64,000 bases of DNA from Cichorium intybus (Eukaryota; Streptophyta; Magnoliopsida; Asterales; Asteraceae): assembly GCA_023525715.1 (NCBI GenBank), contig CM042012.1, positions 59,237,205 through 59,301,204 on the forward strand, given 5' to 3'. Positions within the stretch are counted from its first letter, which is position 1, and each line of letters opens with the position of its first letter. A program made the translations under genes and the position numbers. Shown here in pieces: positions 11,971 through 23,789 of this stretch. Under the pieces are notes generated by a model. It was not told the DNA's origin. It worked only from the letters and a program-made list of their open reading frames with translations, and ran no database searches.

Positions 11971-12372
11971 TGTTAGGAATTAATTTTAGTTGGTTTAATC
12001 TATTATTTATAGGGACTGAAAATGTTAAATATAAAAGATATAGGCTTTTTGTGGTTTTTCGGTTGGAACCGAACAACCTATGGGTTGTTCGGTCAGGCCT
12101 TAGTTGTTCGGCCCATGTGGTTTGTGTTGGTCGGTTAGGCGCTAGGTATAAGTAGATGTCGAGTCCTCATTGTTGAGGGTGGATTCCTTGTGTGTTGTTT
12201 TGGAGCATTAGAAGATCATAGCAAAAACCTTGTCAAAGCTCAAGCAACAACAACATCTTATGTACTAGTCTGTGATTCAATCAAGAGTGCATTGAAGGTG
12301 ATATTGTTTGTGTTCTTATTATGTGATTGATACCATTTATTGAAGATCTTAAGAGAGAATTTGGGACCTACA
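11971..12372 (+). repeat. C1 3' LTR
   Basis: 402 bp, from TGTTAGG to CCTACA, nearly identical to 2,913-3,316. It is followed by the target duplication TAGGG. Confidence 0.95.
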
Positions 12373-12661
12373 TAGGGTTTGATCCCTAGCTCTTTATTTC
12401 AAGGGAAACTCGATTAGGGTTCCCAATGTTATGAGCCTCCTTCCACTTAGCCCTTGGACTATTTCTATTAATTAAACTCTTTAAGTAATTAACATCTAGC
12501 CCATGTAATTAATTATTCCAAATTAATGACTTCTAGTTAATTCCAGATAGTTTCTAATTAATTTATTTCTGTCACTAAATTGCTTTTACTGGGCCATGAG
12601 GGCAACTCAAAAGGACCATGCTACATTAAAAATATTTCCAACAGTTAATGACCTTGGACAC
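12373..12661 (-). repeat. 5' LTR of element M, middle part
   Basis: This continues the LTR cut at 2,912 and closely resembles 1-365, sharing the 'atgagggcaac' block and the sequence around 'aacagttratgaccttggac'. It is cut again at 12,661 by an X-family solo LTR and ends with about ten more bases at 13,653-13,663, where minus-strand element M would begin TGATGCAAATAGTG. Confidence 0.7.
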
Positions 12662-13647
12662 TGACAACGCCTAGTAATATCAAGTATTTTAGTCGTTGTT
12701 GAGCCCTATTCTTGGTGAATTTATATCATATATATGTTGTGGTATTCTCACTTTTTATTTTAGTGCTTGTTTGGAAAGAAAAGATGTAAACAGGGACTAA
12801 AAGCGTATAAAATGGAAGAAGTTTGAAGATAAAGACAAAACAGTCGAATTCGCATGCGCGCCGCGGGTATGTACAAGGGCGCGACGCGCTGACTCAGCAC
12901 TGAGGCGGTGGAGAATATTCAAATGCTGAGAAAACGGGGATAAACCAGCCCGCGCGCCGAGGAATCTAAGTGCGCGCGGCGCGGTCTTTTATTTTTCAAA
13001 ACTATAAATAGAGGGTTCTAGGTCGAAAAATGCAGCAAAGACCTGGCATAGGAACGACTCCCAAGGCTTCTTTGACTCCGAGTTTCAGTTTTCAGCAACC
13101 ATAATTGGTATTTTATGTTTTTCTCTTTTAATTTCCAATTAGTTTTGTAGCTTGGTAGCTTTGGCTAGTGTTATTGGGTGTGACAACCATTGGCATTAAT
13201 TCCTAGTTTCTGAATTTTATGTTTTCTGTTTTAGAACAAGTGGATCTGAGTTTTTAATAGTTAATCGTTCGGTAAGTGTTAAATGCTCTTTTTATGGTTT
13301 TTATGCTCTTGGATGCATTTGGATGTTTGAATGTGTGATTGTGTTGTTTTGATCTTGATTACTTCTGAGTTATACTTCTGATTTCAGTAAGTGATTAGGG
13401 TTAGTTATTGGTTTTGTTTTTAGTTTAGTTGATGCTTGTGTTAGAATTGTTGAATGTTTATGATTTTGGGATTGTTTTTGGTAATAGTCGGAAACTAGAT
13501 CCTCTGGCTGTAGAGTGACACTACAGTTGGTAATCTGTTGCCTACCTTGGCCACGTAACTCCTGTGGATCAACCCTGACTACCGCTATACTAGTGTGTGT
13601 TAGGTATATTTTACTATTTTTGACCGCACAACGACCTAGGTGTGTCA
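12662..13647 (+). mobile_element. Solo LTR of family X, copy X1
   Basis: It starts TGACAACGCC, ends GGTGTGTCA and is flanked by the 5-bp duplication GACAC (12,657-12,661 and 13,648-13,652). A TATA box (TATAAATA, about 13,003) follows a run of GC-rich palindrome-like words such as 'gcgcgccgcggg' and 'gcgcgcggcgcgg'. Homologous copies are at 16,731-17,646, 30,960-31,380 and 36,432-38,105. The last is attached to a Tat/Ogre-type internal region, which identifies the family. Confidence 0.85.
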
Positions 13648-13663
13648 GACACTATTTGCATCA

Positions 13664-14330
13664 CCATCTGATTCAGCTCAATCGTCTCAAGCACGACATT
13701 CATGCTTCCCAGTATCCGTTGACTAACCTTAACCAGAAAATGGGCTTCCTGCACTTCCTACCATACAATAGCTCGAATGGCAGCATGCCAATAATATAGT
13801 GGAAACTGTTGTTGTAGCTAACTCCGTCAAAGGAAGATATCGATCCTAACAACCCCCAAAATCAATGGTACACGCTTGCACCATATCTTCAAGCATGTGA
13901 ATCGTACGCTCACTCCAACCGTCTATTTGTGGGTGAAACGACATGCTGAATCGTAACTAAGTACCCGTCTTCTCCTAAACTTTTCCCAAAACCGAGAGGT
14001 GAACTATGTGTATTAGAGGCAATAGAAACTGGCACCTCGTGCCTGGATATGATCTCCCTATGAGGAGCTCTCCTGAATAGGTAAGAAATGAGCACTCTTG
14101 GTCAATCGATCAACGATGTCCCATATCGCATGATTTCTCACAGAGTCTTTGGAAGTTTAGTGATCAAATCCATCATGATATGGTCTCACTCCCACACAAG
14201 AATCTCCAAAGGTTGTAACTTACCACATGGTCGTTGGTGCTCAGCCTTTCGTTTTCGACATGTCATGCACTCCTCTACATATTTTGCGACATCCCGCTTC
14301 ATGCAGGGTCACCAATAATTCTCACCCAAG
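13664..14330 (-). pseudogene. G0 integrase remnant
   Basis: On the minus strand the stretch at about 13,860-13,950 reads FSMSFHPQIDGWSERTIH and then MLEDMVQACTIDF. This corresponds to the gypsy integrase motif HPQTDGQSER and what follows it. A decayed DRLTKSAHF-like stretch lies near 14,090. Stops and frameshifts are frequent. No chromodomain can be judged because element M cuts the 3' end. Confidence 0.75.
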
Positions 14331-14474
14331 TGCCTATACATCGTTATTGCGCTAGGATGTATGGAAAACTAGACTTGTGAGCTTCTTCCATAAAGTTCTA
14401 GCTCTTACATTTAATGAAAGGGACAAAGACTCGTTCGTATCGAGTCAACAACCCCCGACTGTCCAGAGTGAATA

Positions 14475-14800
14475 TCATAATTTTCCCAAAACCCTCTCAC
14501 GTTTAGTGTTCTCATCCAGAATCGCCACTTCTTGAGCCTTACCAATCATCTCCAATAGAGGATTAACCACTGTCATCCGTAAGCACAACCCTCGTAGTAG
14601 CTTACCAGCCAATTTTCGACTAAGAGCATCAACAATTACATTTTCTTTACTGGGATGGCAAAGTATCTCAGAGTGATAGTCCTTCCCTATTTTAAGCCAC
14701 CTCCTTTGATGCATGTTTAGGTTCTGTTGATCTATTAGATATTTAAGGCTCTTGTGGTCAGTAGAGATAGTACACTTAATCCCATAAGCCACCACCTTTG
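14475..14800 (-). pseudogene. G0 RNase H and connection region
   Basis: A continuous minus-strand frame carries TDHKSLKYLIDQQNLN followed by QRRWLKIGKDYHSEI and VIVDALSRK, the standard tail of gypsy RNase H. It begins within a 92-bp tandem duplication (14,703-14,886) that repeats the TDHKSLKYL coding segment. Confidence 0.85.
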
Positions 14801-14886
14801 ATGCATGTTTAGGTTCTTTTGATCATCAAATATTTAAGGCTCTTGTGGTCAGTGTAGATAGTACACTTAACCCCATATAGGCCCCT
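14703..14886 (-). repeat. 92-bp tandem duplication inside G0 RNase H
   Basis: The stretch beginning 'cctttgatgcatgtttagg' at 14,703 recurs at 14,795 with a few differences. A 92-bp step is not a multiple of three, so the duplication shifts the frame. Confidence 0.85.
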
Positions 14887-14889
14887 AGC

Positions 14890-15810
14890 TCCATATTGTG
14901 TGTAGGATAATTCACCTCGTGAGGCTTCAACTGTCTCGATGCGTATGCTATTATCTTACCGCACTCCATGAGCACGACATCCAACCATTGATGTGATGCA
15001 TCAAATAAACCACTATACCATCTATTCCCTCTAGCAAGGTCAAAATTGGAGCCTCACATAATCGCCTCCGCAACTCCTCAAAAGGTCACCTGCTGTGCGT
15101 AGCCCCAACTAAAAGCTATTGTCTTCTTATTTAGCCGTGTCAAGGGTAATACAATTTTGGAGAAATTGTAGATTAATCTCAGATAATACCCGAAAAACCC
15201 AAGAAAACTTTGGATCTCAGTGGGAGTCTTGGGAACCTCCCACTACATGACTGCTGCTGAAACCTTGGCCAGATCGACCATTATACCTTTATGTTCTTGA
15301 TATTCCCTAGAAACTGGACCTCTTGTAACAAAAACTCGCTCTTGGAGAATTTCACGTAAAATCTTCTACCTCCTCAATGTCTCCAAGACCTCGCGTAAGT
15401 GCATCTCGTGTTCCTCCTTCTTCTTCGAGTAGATGAGGATGCCATTGATAAACAAGATCACTAGTGGTCTAACATAGGTCTGCACACCGGGTTTATAAGG
15501 TCCATGAATGTTGTGGGTGCATTGGTGAGTCTGAAGGGCATCGCCATGAAATTATAGTTACTGTAGCGTCTACAAAACACTTTCTTCTCTGTGTCTTCAC
15601 TCCTCACCTGCATTTGGTGATAACCCGACCTCAGATCAATATTCGAGAACCATGATGCTCATTGAAGTTGATCAAATAAGTCATCAATAGTCTGTAGGGG
15701 ATACAACCACCGTAAGCTTATTCAGCTCACGGTAATCGATACACATACGTTGTGAACCTTCCTTCTTCTTTACAAAAAGAATCGGGGGGCTCCTGAAGGT
15801 GAACAACTCG
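14890..15810 (-). pseudogene. G0 reverse transcriptase remnant
   Basis: The minus strand shows VKKKEGSQRMCIDYRELNKL at about 15,710-15,780, then EDTEKKVFC and FMAMPF near 15,540-15,600, then LFINGILIYSKKKEEHEMHL near 15,400-15,460. The active-site box, normally FIDDILIYS, reads FINGILIYS, so both catalytic aspartates are lost. Many frameshifts are present. Confidence 0.8.
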
Positions 15811-16219
15811 GTCTGATAAAATCCTTTTCAAGGAATTACTACAGTTGTGAATATACCTCCTTCATCTCTGGTGGAGTGAGTCGGTAAGGAGCCTTGGCCA
15901 CCGGCGCATCACCCGGAACCAAATCTATACGAAACTCAACATGTAACTTGGGGGTATCCCTGGTAAGTCATTGGGAAACACATCTGCAAACTCTCGAACA
16001 ATAGGTACATCCTCTACCATCTTCCTTTTCCCGATCGATGCACGCATCCAACATGTATGCCAAATACCTGATGCCACTATGTTGTAGGTACCTCCGAGCC
16101 CTTGCGGCTGAACATATCAGTGTACTACGTCTGGGGGCATCACCTTGTACTAATAGTTCTCCACCGCTTGGGTTTGAACCCGTATTTGTTTAGGATGGAA
16201 AACAATCCTTTAATCAACA

Positions 16220-16730
16220 GCGTCCATCCAATCCATCCACACATAACTCTCACATCTCTATCAAAATCAACTCAATCGGAAATCTCTCGCCACCGATCTG
16301 CAAAGTGCAATCATGATAAACCTGAGTAGTCGTCACTGTCGTATCATCGGCGACCCCAACAACAAGTGGGTGATCTAGACTCTTGACAATATGTCCTAGT
16401 CGATCACCAAAAGTACGAGAAACAAAAGAATGGGTAGCTCCACTATCAAACAACATCAACACATGTACAGTGTTGATTCAGAAGGTACCTAATCATGTAA
16501 TTAATAAGGTATACTTATTGATGAATAATAGAAAACAAAGGAAAACGAGTAGCAAAAGTATACATGCTACCACTTTAGGCGTCGTCTGCGCCTCCTCGGC
16601 CATGAGCTGGAAAGCTCTACTACACACCCTCTCAGTCTCTGCCTGACCCGTGCACCCATCAGTAATACAAAGAGGAGCCACAATAGGGGCTTTTGGTGCT
16701 CCCCCTCTACCAGTCTTCAAGTTCAGGCAG
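16220..16730 (-). pseudogene. G0 retropepsin remnant
   Basis: The minus-strand frame at 16,250-16,462 reads VLMLFDSGATHSFVSRTF followed by CTLQIGGERFPIELI. This has the aspartic-protease DSGA site and a typical gypsy protease body. Upstream, 16,560-16,720 reads GRGGAPKAPIVAPL and QAETERVCSRAFQLMAEEA, the usual linker after gag. The link is broken near 16,500, and the X2 solo LTR lies directly upstream. Confidence 0.8.
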
Positions 16731-17646
16731 TGATAACGCGTTTTTATATCGTATTATTTACGCGTTATTTGGTGTGTTTTAGTTGAATTATTGTTATAAC
16801 TCAATTGAATACATTTACTTTTCTTAGAAGTTGTCTTTGGTATAAAACATCCTAAAATACAAGAATTAGGGCAAAAACGGAAAAAGGATAAGATGGAAAT
16901 AAGAAGATAAGAACCGAGCAATTTGCAATGCTAAGATTGGGAGTTTGTGACGCCAATAAGATAAAACCGTAATTCAAATCAACTCAAATCAAAAAGATAT
17001 CGGGAAAACAGTCGGTTCGCGGTGCTAATTAAGGCTACTGGCGGCGCGAAGTGTACGATTTTACAACTATAAATATAGGCTTTTAGTCGACATTCTAATG
17101 CATCCATCGAGAGTTCTCTGGATCTCAAAGCTTGTTTTCGTATATGTGGTTTCTTTTCAATAGTTTCAGTTAGAGGATCATTGTTTTGGCTTTTAGCCTG
17201 TTTATAGTTTTGATATCAACTCGGTGTTGGAGTATTCCGAATCTAGGAATTTCTAGGATTACTTGACGTTGCGTTTTAGACCTCAGGAATCATTCGAAGC
17301 CTATAGTTCTTTGGTTCATTGTTGGATGGTCATTGTTAGTTTGAATGATTGTTACCATTTTTTCGGATGTATTAAAAAGGAAGTTATTTTGTTTTAAAGT
17401 TTGTCTTTAATATGTCGTTGCTTGAGCACCAGATCTAAAGTTTTTATTTTTTTCGCAGTTGATTTTAGTTTGAGCTTTGGTTTGTTCCATGTGTTTGCGA
17501 TTCTCTGGCTATAGAGTGACACTATAGTTTGATTGTTTTAGACATAATAGTCAACTGCAAACTCCTTGGTTCGAGCCTTACTTACCCTAGCTATTGGAGT
17601 AATGATGGTTTATTAGTTTTGATCGCATCAACGACTACGTACGTCA
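16731..17646 (+). mobile_element. Solo LTR of family X, copy X2
   Basis: It starts TGATAACGCG, ends GTACGTCA and is flanked by the duplication GGCAG (16,726-16,730 and 17,647-17,651). TATAAATA is at 17,068, just after the GC-rich pair 'ggttcgcggtgc' and 'ggcggcgcgaag'. It interrupts G0 between gag and protease. Confidence 0.9.
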
Positions 17647-18666
17647 GGCAGTCAGCTTTTACATGACCCATCTGACCGCACTGGTAGCAAATCCTTATCG
17701 GTGCCTTGCAGTCACGTAAGTAGTGTCCTAGTAGACCGCACTTGTAGCACGTGATCGATCCCTTACTCGTGTCATCCTGCAACTTGGGTCCCCCATTCTT
17801 CTTACCCGAGCACGAGTCAAAAGTCTTCTGCTTATTAGCCGACGCTGATACCGGTACCATGGCCTGAGTCGCCTTCCTCTTCCGAGCCTGGGTCTCAATC
17901 TCGAGCTCGGGCCTCTAAGCTGCCTCAACCATGGCAGCAATAGTAGTAAATTGAGTTGCATTCATGAACTCACAAATATCGATACGCAACATATACGTGT
18001 ACTTAGTCATCTTGATGTACTCAAAAGCTGCATATTGGAGACAGAAGAGCGCCATCTCCATTAACTTTTGTGTCATCTCAGTCATGGTTTTCGGCGTCTG
18101 CTCCAATGCCATAAACTCGCACGAAATCTACCCCATATCTACTCGAGGCACGTACTACCTCCGGAACCATGTCACAAAGACCTCCCATGTTAATGCCTCG
18201 ATCTGCTCTAACGTCATGGATATGGTATGATCCCCCACCAATCCTTCGCCGCCCCTTGTAAAAGGTTCATGGCGAAGCGAACCTTCCGACCATCCGAGTA
18301 GCTGCTCATGAGAAATACGCCATCAGCATCAGATATCCAATGCATGCTAACAATGGGGTCTGCCTCCCCAATGAACACCGAAGGAGAACAAGCAGAGAAG
18401 TCATGATACGTGAACTTCCTCACCCGGGCATGTACGCCCCTGGCAGCTGGAATGGTAGCAATCCATTCCTCCATCATGTTCCTCAGCTCATCTCTAATCC
18501 CGGTAAACATACCTGGGATTGTTTCCCCGATCGCCCGCAACACCTGTGTCGTTGTCATATCCCGAATCTCTTGGGCACTCGGACCAGAACCCGAACTGTA
18601 CTCATTAGATCTCGTGATCACCATTCTATAATCGAATAGATGAAGGTTACTGCAATTCATTAACAC
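17647..18666 (-). pseudogene. G0 gag remnant with two CCHC zinc knuckles
   Basis: The N-terminal part (18,214-18,666) has FTYHDFSACSPSVFIGEAD, WISDADGVF and LLQGAAKDWWG, typical of plant Ty3/gypsy gag. The middle (17,915-18,112) lies in a shifted frame. The C-terminal part (17,647-17,860) has two adjacent knuckles, CYKCGLLGHYLRDC and CYQCGQMGHVKADC. At least two frameshifts separate the parts. Confidence 0.85.
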
Positions 18667-19410
18667 TAAAATCTATTATGCTAATTACTTACAGACTCAA
18701 CTTTTTGGATTCCTCGTGACTATTTCCCGACTCGAATGCGGGTCCTGTGCTTTCTATAGTAGGAGCGCTACTACTATCTTCCACACATATCCTTTTCCTT
18801 TCCGAGACCCATCCCGAAATGAAAAAATCGCTTCTCACCAATTATATTTGCACATACGCCCGTAATAGCATATGCCATCACTTTTCCTAGATACTCGGAA
18901 TGCCACCCACCCACCCTGCTACTCTAACTGAGACGGAACTTCCAACAAAGATGACGAGTCGTCTTGTAAATGCAAAGTTGTATACAGTCTAGAATCAGAT
19001 AGACATTCGAATAAGAGATCTTACGCTAATGCAACAACTAGACAAGGAACATGCAATAGGGCTAAATAAAGCATTCTAACGCTATTTAGTTCCTACTGCA
19101 TACAAGTTTAATGACATCACTAAACAACTTATCAACACTAGCATACATTCCTAATGGCAAGCAGCAGGTAATCAAAGCATTTAAAGAATTGTTTCTAACA
19201 AGCAATATAGCATACATACATTATGTCCTAGAAAGCGATGATACTAAGTACTTTGACCTTTTCCCCCCACTGGCACCGGCTGACAGTACATACTGCATCT
19301 TCGATTCACCATTCATTATACCCTTTATTTTTAAGAATTTTAAAAAAAAACCTTTGAGCCACAAACTTGAGCTCAGAATACACCAAAGCGAGTCTGATTC
19401 ACTCAAGCTG
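18667..19410 (-). other. G0 leader between PBS and gag
   Basis: No coding sequence is recognised. It should be the untranslated leader of G0. A short open frame on the plus strand (19,111-19,431) has no recognisable features and runs into the PBS, so I do not regard it as a gene. Confidence 0.5.
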
Positions 19411-19425
19411 TACTCTGTTACCAAC
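19411..19425 (-). promoter_or_regulatory. G0 primer-binding site
   Basis: The minus strand reads TTGGTAACAGAGTA immediately after the LTR end (...GGGACATTACA). This resembles the tRNA-iMet site TTGGTATCAGAGC with mutations. Confidence 0.75.
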
Positions 19426-19426
19426 T

Positions 19427-21251
19427 TGTAATGTCCCAGTTTTCGTAATAAATTAAAAAATTTAAAGAAAACATTTTTTATAATAAAAACATCATTTCAT
19501 TAAAACTTTCAAATATAATTCATGTTTCAATAATCAAAATATTTAATGTCATCGTTGTTCAAGACCAACAATTAGCGAAAGTCAAAAACACAAACAAATT
19601 CAACATAAATCATAATCCAGAAGAGAAGAAGTGCCGATGTGTACTCATCATGCCTCGCCATCACTCGTACTAGAAGTACCCAAAATATTGGTTTTAAGGG
19701 AAAGGGTAAGCACACTACTTAGTGAATTCCAACACATACACAACGTATCAATCATACATGCTCTACTCTTCACAGAAATGATACAATACATACATCACAG
19801 TAAACACTAGTCTACATTACCAAGTATATCGAGCCATGCTACCTTTCTCAACACTCTGAGCCATGCTACCTTGTTCAGTACTTCGAGCCATGAATACCTT
19901 GCTCAGTACTCCAAGCCATGCATACATTGCATAGAGCCTCTTGCCATGCATACCTTGTTATGTACTCCCAAACTTCTAATCATGCATCTACTAGACATCA
20001 CAACAGTCTAGTACTACCCAAGTACACATCAAACACATACTAGACACCCAAGCAGCCTAGTACTACCCACATACATTCTACAAGCACAAACGAGCTAAAG
20101 TAAAGGATGGACAACATCAAAATGTTGTAGTGAGGAACTCACCTCAATAAGCAATGTAGAATTTGTGTAGCTACTCTGAGAGTCCAACCAAAGACCAACA
20201 CGTACTCCTTATACTCCTATAAGGTGTTTTAAAGTGTTACAAGGTATAGTAGCTAGACCTTAACCCTTCATATATACTTATTTTATTATTAGGTTCACAT
20301 ATTAGGTTATGTCCCAAAACAGTAGTCTTTTCAAGACTACTTTAACCCCCTCAAACCCTTCCAATCGGTAAAATTAGTACATATCATTAACATTCGGTCT
20401 CTTAGCTAACCAGGGACATATCGCACTAACCATTTTTTTGATGATTTTATATTAATTTATGAAGTTAGGATATCAAAATTGTCCAAATCGGAGCAGTTTG
20501 TGAAAATGGCATTTTTCACCCTAGTTAGAGCCATTTCCAGGCTTAGGCTAAAACATATGGATTGTTCCAAACTCAAATGCCGAACTCTGGGAACCGATTT
20601 CAGGTTCAAATGTTACTCCTATGAGTTTATATGAATTTTACAATATGGAAGCAAAACAATGCATTTTCATATGAAAATAAGGTTATGATCGAGAGGTTAT
20701 ATTTCGAGTTTTAGACATCAAAACTGAAAACGAAACGGTCAAAACTTGCATATGGATGTCCCAAAGCTACAGTCCAGATAGGGCTATAATCGAGAGGTTA
20801 TATTTCGATTTCAAACTCCATGGATGGTCTGATCAATACAGAAAAGTCAATAAATCGGAGAAGGAACTAGGGTTTTTGGGCCAAAGAACAAAAATATGAA
20901 CATGAAACTTACCTAGATAAGGGATGGATCCAACAACCAAGCACTCCACTTCCGCCTCCTTCCCTGTCCTCTTCCTTCCCGTCGCCCTTCTCCCACTCTC
21001 ATTGCTTTCTTGGTCGTCACACACAAATCGTTGAGCCTTGTTGTCCTTTAGTCCCTAGTCGTTTACATAATGACATAAATCGCCCCTTAATGGCATTTTT
21101 TTCAAAGTAAGTCCCTTGATTTAGCATATTTAATATTTTATAGCAATATAATTTATTTTTTCTTATTATATTATATATCTATATCATTTTATTTCATAAA
21201 ATACTTAATTTGAATTAAATTAACGAGTGTACCGGAAAACGGGATGTTACA
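19427..21251 (-). repeat. G0 5' LTR, 1.8 kb
   Basis: On the minus strand it starts TGTAACATCCCGTTTTCCGG at 21,251 and ends GGGACATTACA at 19,427. Near 19,830-19,960 are four or five degenerate copies of a roughly 33-bp word containing 'gagccatg'. No second LTR lies inside the window. Confidence 0.8.
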
Positions 21252-22364
21252 CAATATGAGTTTGAGTCGCATGCAATGGCTTTATGTTCATTTTTGGATA
21301 ATGTTACGTCCGTAATATTTGCCAGCTCCTTCAGATTCAGATATGTGTCCAGTTTCTCCATACCATAAGTGTAAGAAATGTTAGGCACAAAATCTGAAGA
21401 AACAATATATTCACAATCATAGACAATTTTATCTATAGCAGAATCATTTAATTCAAGATATGGAAGCATTTTTTTGATGTAAATCATTCGATATAAAATA
21501 ACTATGCTATACTAGTGTCAGTTGTGCATATAACCTCTTAGCAACATTACAAAAGATGTTTCGATGTTTAGTAACCAACTTTACATTTCGACATAGGTAT
21601 ATTCTAGAATCATTGATATTCATCACTCTTCTCTCTAACTCCTCAATCAATTTAGATTTATGCCCCAACACACCCTTTAACATAATGACTTTGTCTTTGG
21701 CATGGACATACTCCTTGATAGCCGTAATTAATGCTTGACCTAAGGTAGTGCAAGCACATTGAATTTCCTTAACAATAGTATTATAAGGAACATTATTTAG
21801 AATTAAAATTTAAAGTACCTTGTCAATGATGGAACCCATAAGGTGGACCAAAGTGAGGCATATCCAGTTTGGAGCGGTGGAGGTCCTAGACACCATTGAC
21901 CTTTCGTGTTTGACCATCAGGCATCCATGTGTTGGCCTTCGTATTTCTTCAGTGTCGGGGCCGGAGGACCAGACCTCCATCTCTCCCTTCTAAGTCGAAA
22001 CCACCAGAGCTGACCGAGTGTGATTCTTCGATGAATAGTAATTGTAGTCAAAACCACTATCCCTGGTAGCTTTATCCTTAGATTTGGAGAGTTTCGAGGA
22101 GTCTTCCTTTGAACCGATATATTCAGGTTTTCTTTCATGACTTTAAGGGTTGTGTTTGGTTGGCCTAGATCCCCCACTCGAAAGTGGTTTTTTTTTAAAT
22201 ATTTTGTTAGATCCATAATTGGCAACCAATGCCACCCCACCATCTGAGTCACCACCAACAATCTTTTTCCTTATTTTCTCTTCCACCTCATCTTCGTAAT
22301 TTTTAAGATAACCGTGGATATCATAGATGTCTTGGTCTTCGCCACAAGCAATAATCTTCGACTC

Positions 22365-22365
<1 letters not shown>
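21252..22365 (-). pseudogene. Unidentified coding remnant, possibly copia gag
   Basis: Several minus-strand frames are open and protein-like but disconnected. 22,150-22,370 reads IYDIHGYLKNYEDEVEEKI, later GVALVANYGSNK, and then a decayed knuckle-like FDYNYYSSKNHTRSA near 22,000. 21,560-21,790 reads EIQCACTTLGQALITAI and GHKSKLIEELERRV. 21,215-21,487 reads MLPYLELNDSAIDKIVY. The first part resembles the end of a copia gag before its zinc knuckle; I cannot identify the rest. Frameshifts separate the pieces. Confidence 0.4.

Positions 22366-22458
<93 letters not shown>
22366..22458. repeat. Compound microsatellite (CA)n(CT)n
   Basis: About 17 CA units are followed directly by about 29 CT units. 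Confidence 0.98.
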
Positions 22459-22461
<3 letters not shown>

Positions 22462-22499
22462 GCTCTTTCTTCCCAACCCTAGTTGCAACTAACTTTCTC

Positions 22500-22990
22500 G
22501 CAACAATCCTCATCATTGACATCGTCAACATTATGACGACCTCCCTCCATCTTGAGAACCCATATAGCATCACCAGTATCAAGTCATACATCCATTTCAT
22601 CCTTGATTTGGATTGCTTGTATTATGACGCAATGCAAGAATTACCCCAAACTCACTACAACGACTTTGGAGTTACTGATCACGTTGAAGAACCAAACGAA
22701 AAATCTCTCGATTCCTCTGATAATATTGAAATGGAATCGCATAGATTCCATTGTGAAATTATGATCTATGTAACAATTTCACAATCCATGCTACATAGAT
22801 CTTGAAGAAAACTACTGATGCAAGGCAAGTCCAGAAAAGCATTGAAACTCTTTTCCCCGATAACAAATACATAAAGGCAATACAGTTGGATAGTGAGCTA
22901 TACAACGTCTCCATTGGCGATTCCTCTATACGGACTATTGCACCTGCATCAATTTCATACCTTACCTCCTTGACAATGTCACTGTTCTGA
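22500..22990 (+). pseudogene. Copia gag fragment (UBN2 type)
   Basis: The plus strand reads SITSIKSYIHFILDLDCL then YYDAMQELPQTHYNDFGV, and in another frame RQVQKSIETLFPDNKYIKAI then QLDSELYNVSIGDSS. Both match the N-terminal part of copia-type gag (UBN2 family) with a frameshift between. It faces away from the fragment at 21,252-22,365 and is related to 26,000-26,650. Confidence 0.65.
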
Positions 22991-23024
22991 AAAAAAAAAT
23001 GTTACATACACCATAAACAATATT

Positions 23025-23050
23025 CCCCCCCCCCCCCCCCCCCCCCCCCC
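23025..23050. repeat. Poly-C run of 26
   Basis: Twenty-six uninterrupted C residues. Such long C runs are rare in plant DNA and the exact length is prone to assembly error. Confidence 0.95.
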
Positions 23051-23789
23051 TTAAATTTGACTGCACGCTAGCCTCATTCGTCACCGCTCCCCTCGTCCCA
23101 AAGTTTTAAAAACCTGCACCATGCTTCTTCTCGAGGAACTACATAGGAACCATGTACACAACCACTCGTTCCAAGCATCTCATAATTAACTACTCCTCCT
23201 CTCCAACCGTCCTCTCCACCGAGCAGTCAAATTGAGGTCAATGGGATTTAGCCAACAATGTGATAACAATGACATTTGCGCTATACTAAACATGCTAAAA
23301 CATCAAAATATTCTTAATAGAAAAACATAAGACACATATCAATTTGATGACATTTTAATTAGTTTATATGTATGAAACAAATCTAGGATTTTAAAAAATC
23401 GTCTTCTAGTTATGGTAGATGAACATACGTACGTTAGAAATATATAACCATACGGCATTCATATCGCATACTAACATTAACCAAGATGTGACGGAATCGA
23501 TTTTATTGATTATAAAAGGGCTAAAAGTTTATACACGGTGAAGCGTGATACATTGCTAAACTATTATGCCGCAGTCCGATAACTAATATCATGAATGAAG
23601 GACTTGTATTATATATGCGTTTGTATGTCTATGATATGAGCTATCTTTGAACATTTGTGATTCATATGATAAATGGATTGAAGACCGGTTAACATACATG
23701 TATTCATTCTCGGTGTGTACTCACCCCTGAATGAAATATGTGGGTTTTAAACTACTTGATTCCAACTAATTTTTACGTTTTAATCAGGA
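23051..23789. other. Intergenic, nothing recognised
   Basis: A/T-rich sequence with no coding signal. Part of it may belong to the non-autonomous CACTA element whose end is at 23,860. Confidence 0.4.

Larger units (their letters stand above)
2913..12372 (+). mobile_element. C1: complete Ty1/copia retrotransposon, 9.46 kb
   Basis: The element is bounded by LTRs 2,913-3,316 and 11,971-12,372, and by a 5-bp target duplication TAGGG at 2,908-2,912 and 12,373-12,377. Order is LTR, PBS, gag, protease, integrase, RT, RNase H, then a long 3' non-coding region, polypurine tract and LTR, so it is copia. By eye the LTRs differ at about ten positions plus a 2-bp indel, roughly 2.5%. This implies an insertion about a million years old at commonly used plant rates (inference). 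All ORFs are broken, so it is not autonomous. It interrupts the 5' LTR of element M. Confidence 0.95.
13664..21251 (-). mobile_element. G0: degenerate Ty3/gypsy retrotransposon, minus strand
   Basis: From the right it has a 5' LTR (19,427-21,251), a PBS beside 19,426, gag, protease, RT, RNase H and integrase, in Ty3/gypsy order. Element M interrupts the integrase end at 13,663, so the rest of pol and the 3' LTR should lie left of the window. An X solo LTR splits it at 16,731-17,646. All reading frames are heavily broken. Confidence 0.85.

Noticed and set aside
22271..22805. Open frames rich in Thr/His or Arg/Glu
   Set aside because: Created by the CA/CT microsatellite; only the flanking gag-like parts carry meaning.
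23025..23050. Poly-C as a scaffold or cloning junction
   Set aside because: Flanks carry no vector or gap signature; more likely a real or miscounted homopolymer, so listed only as a repeat.
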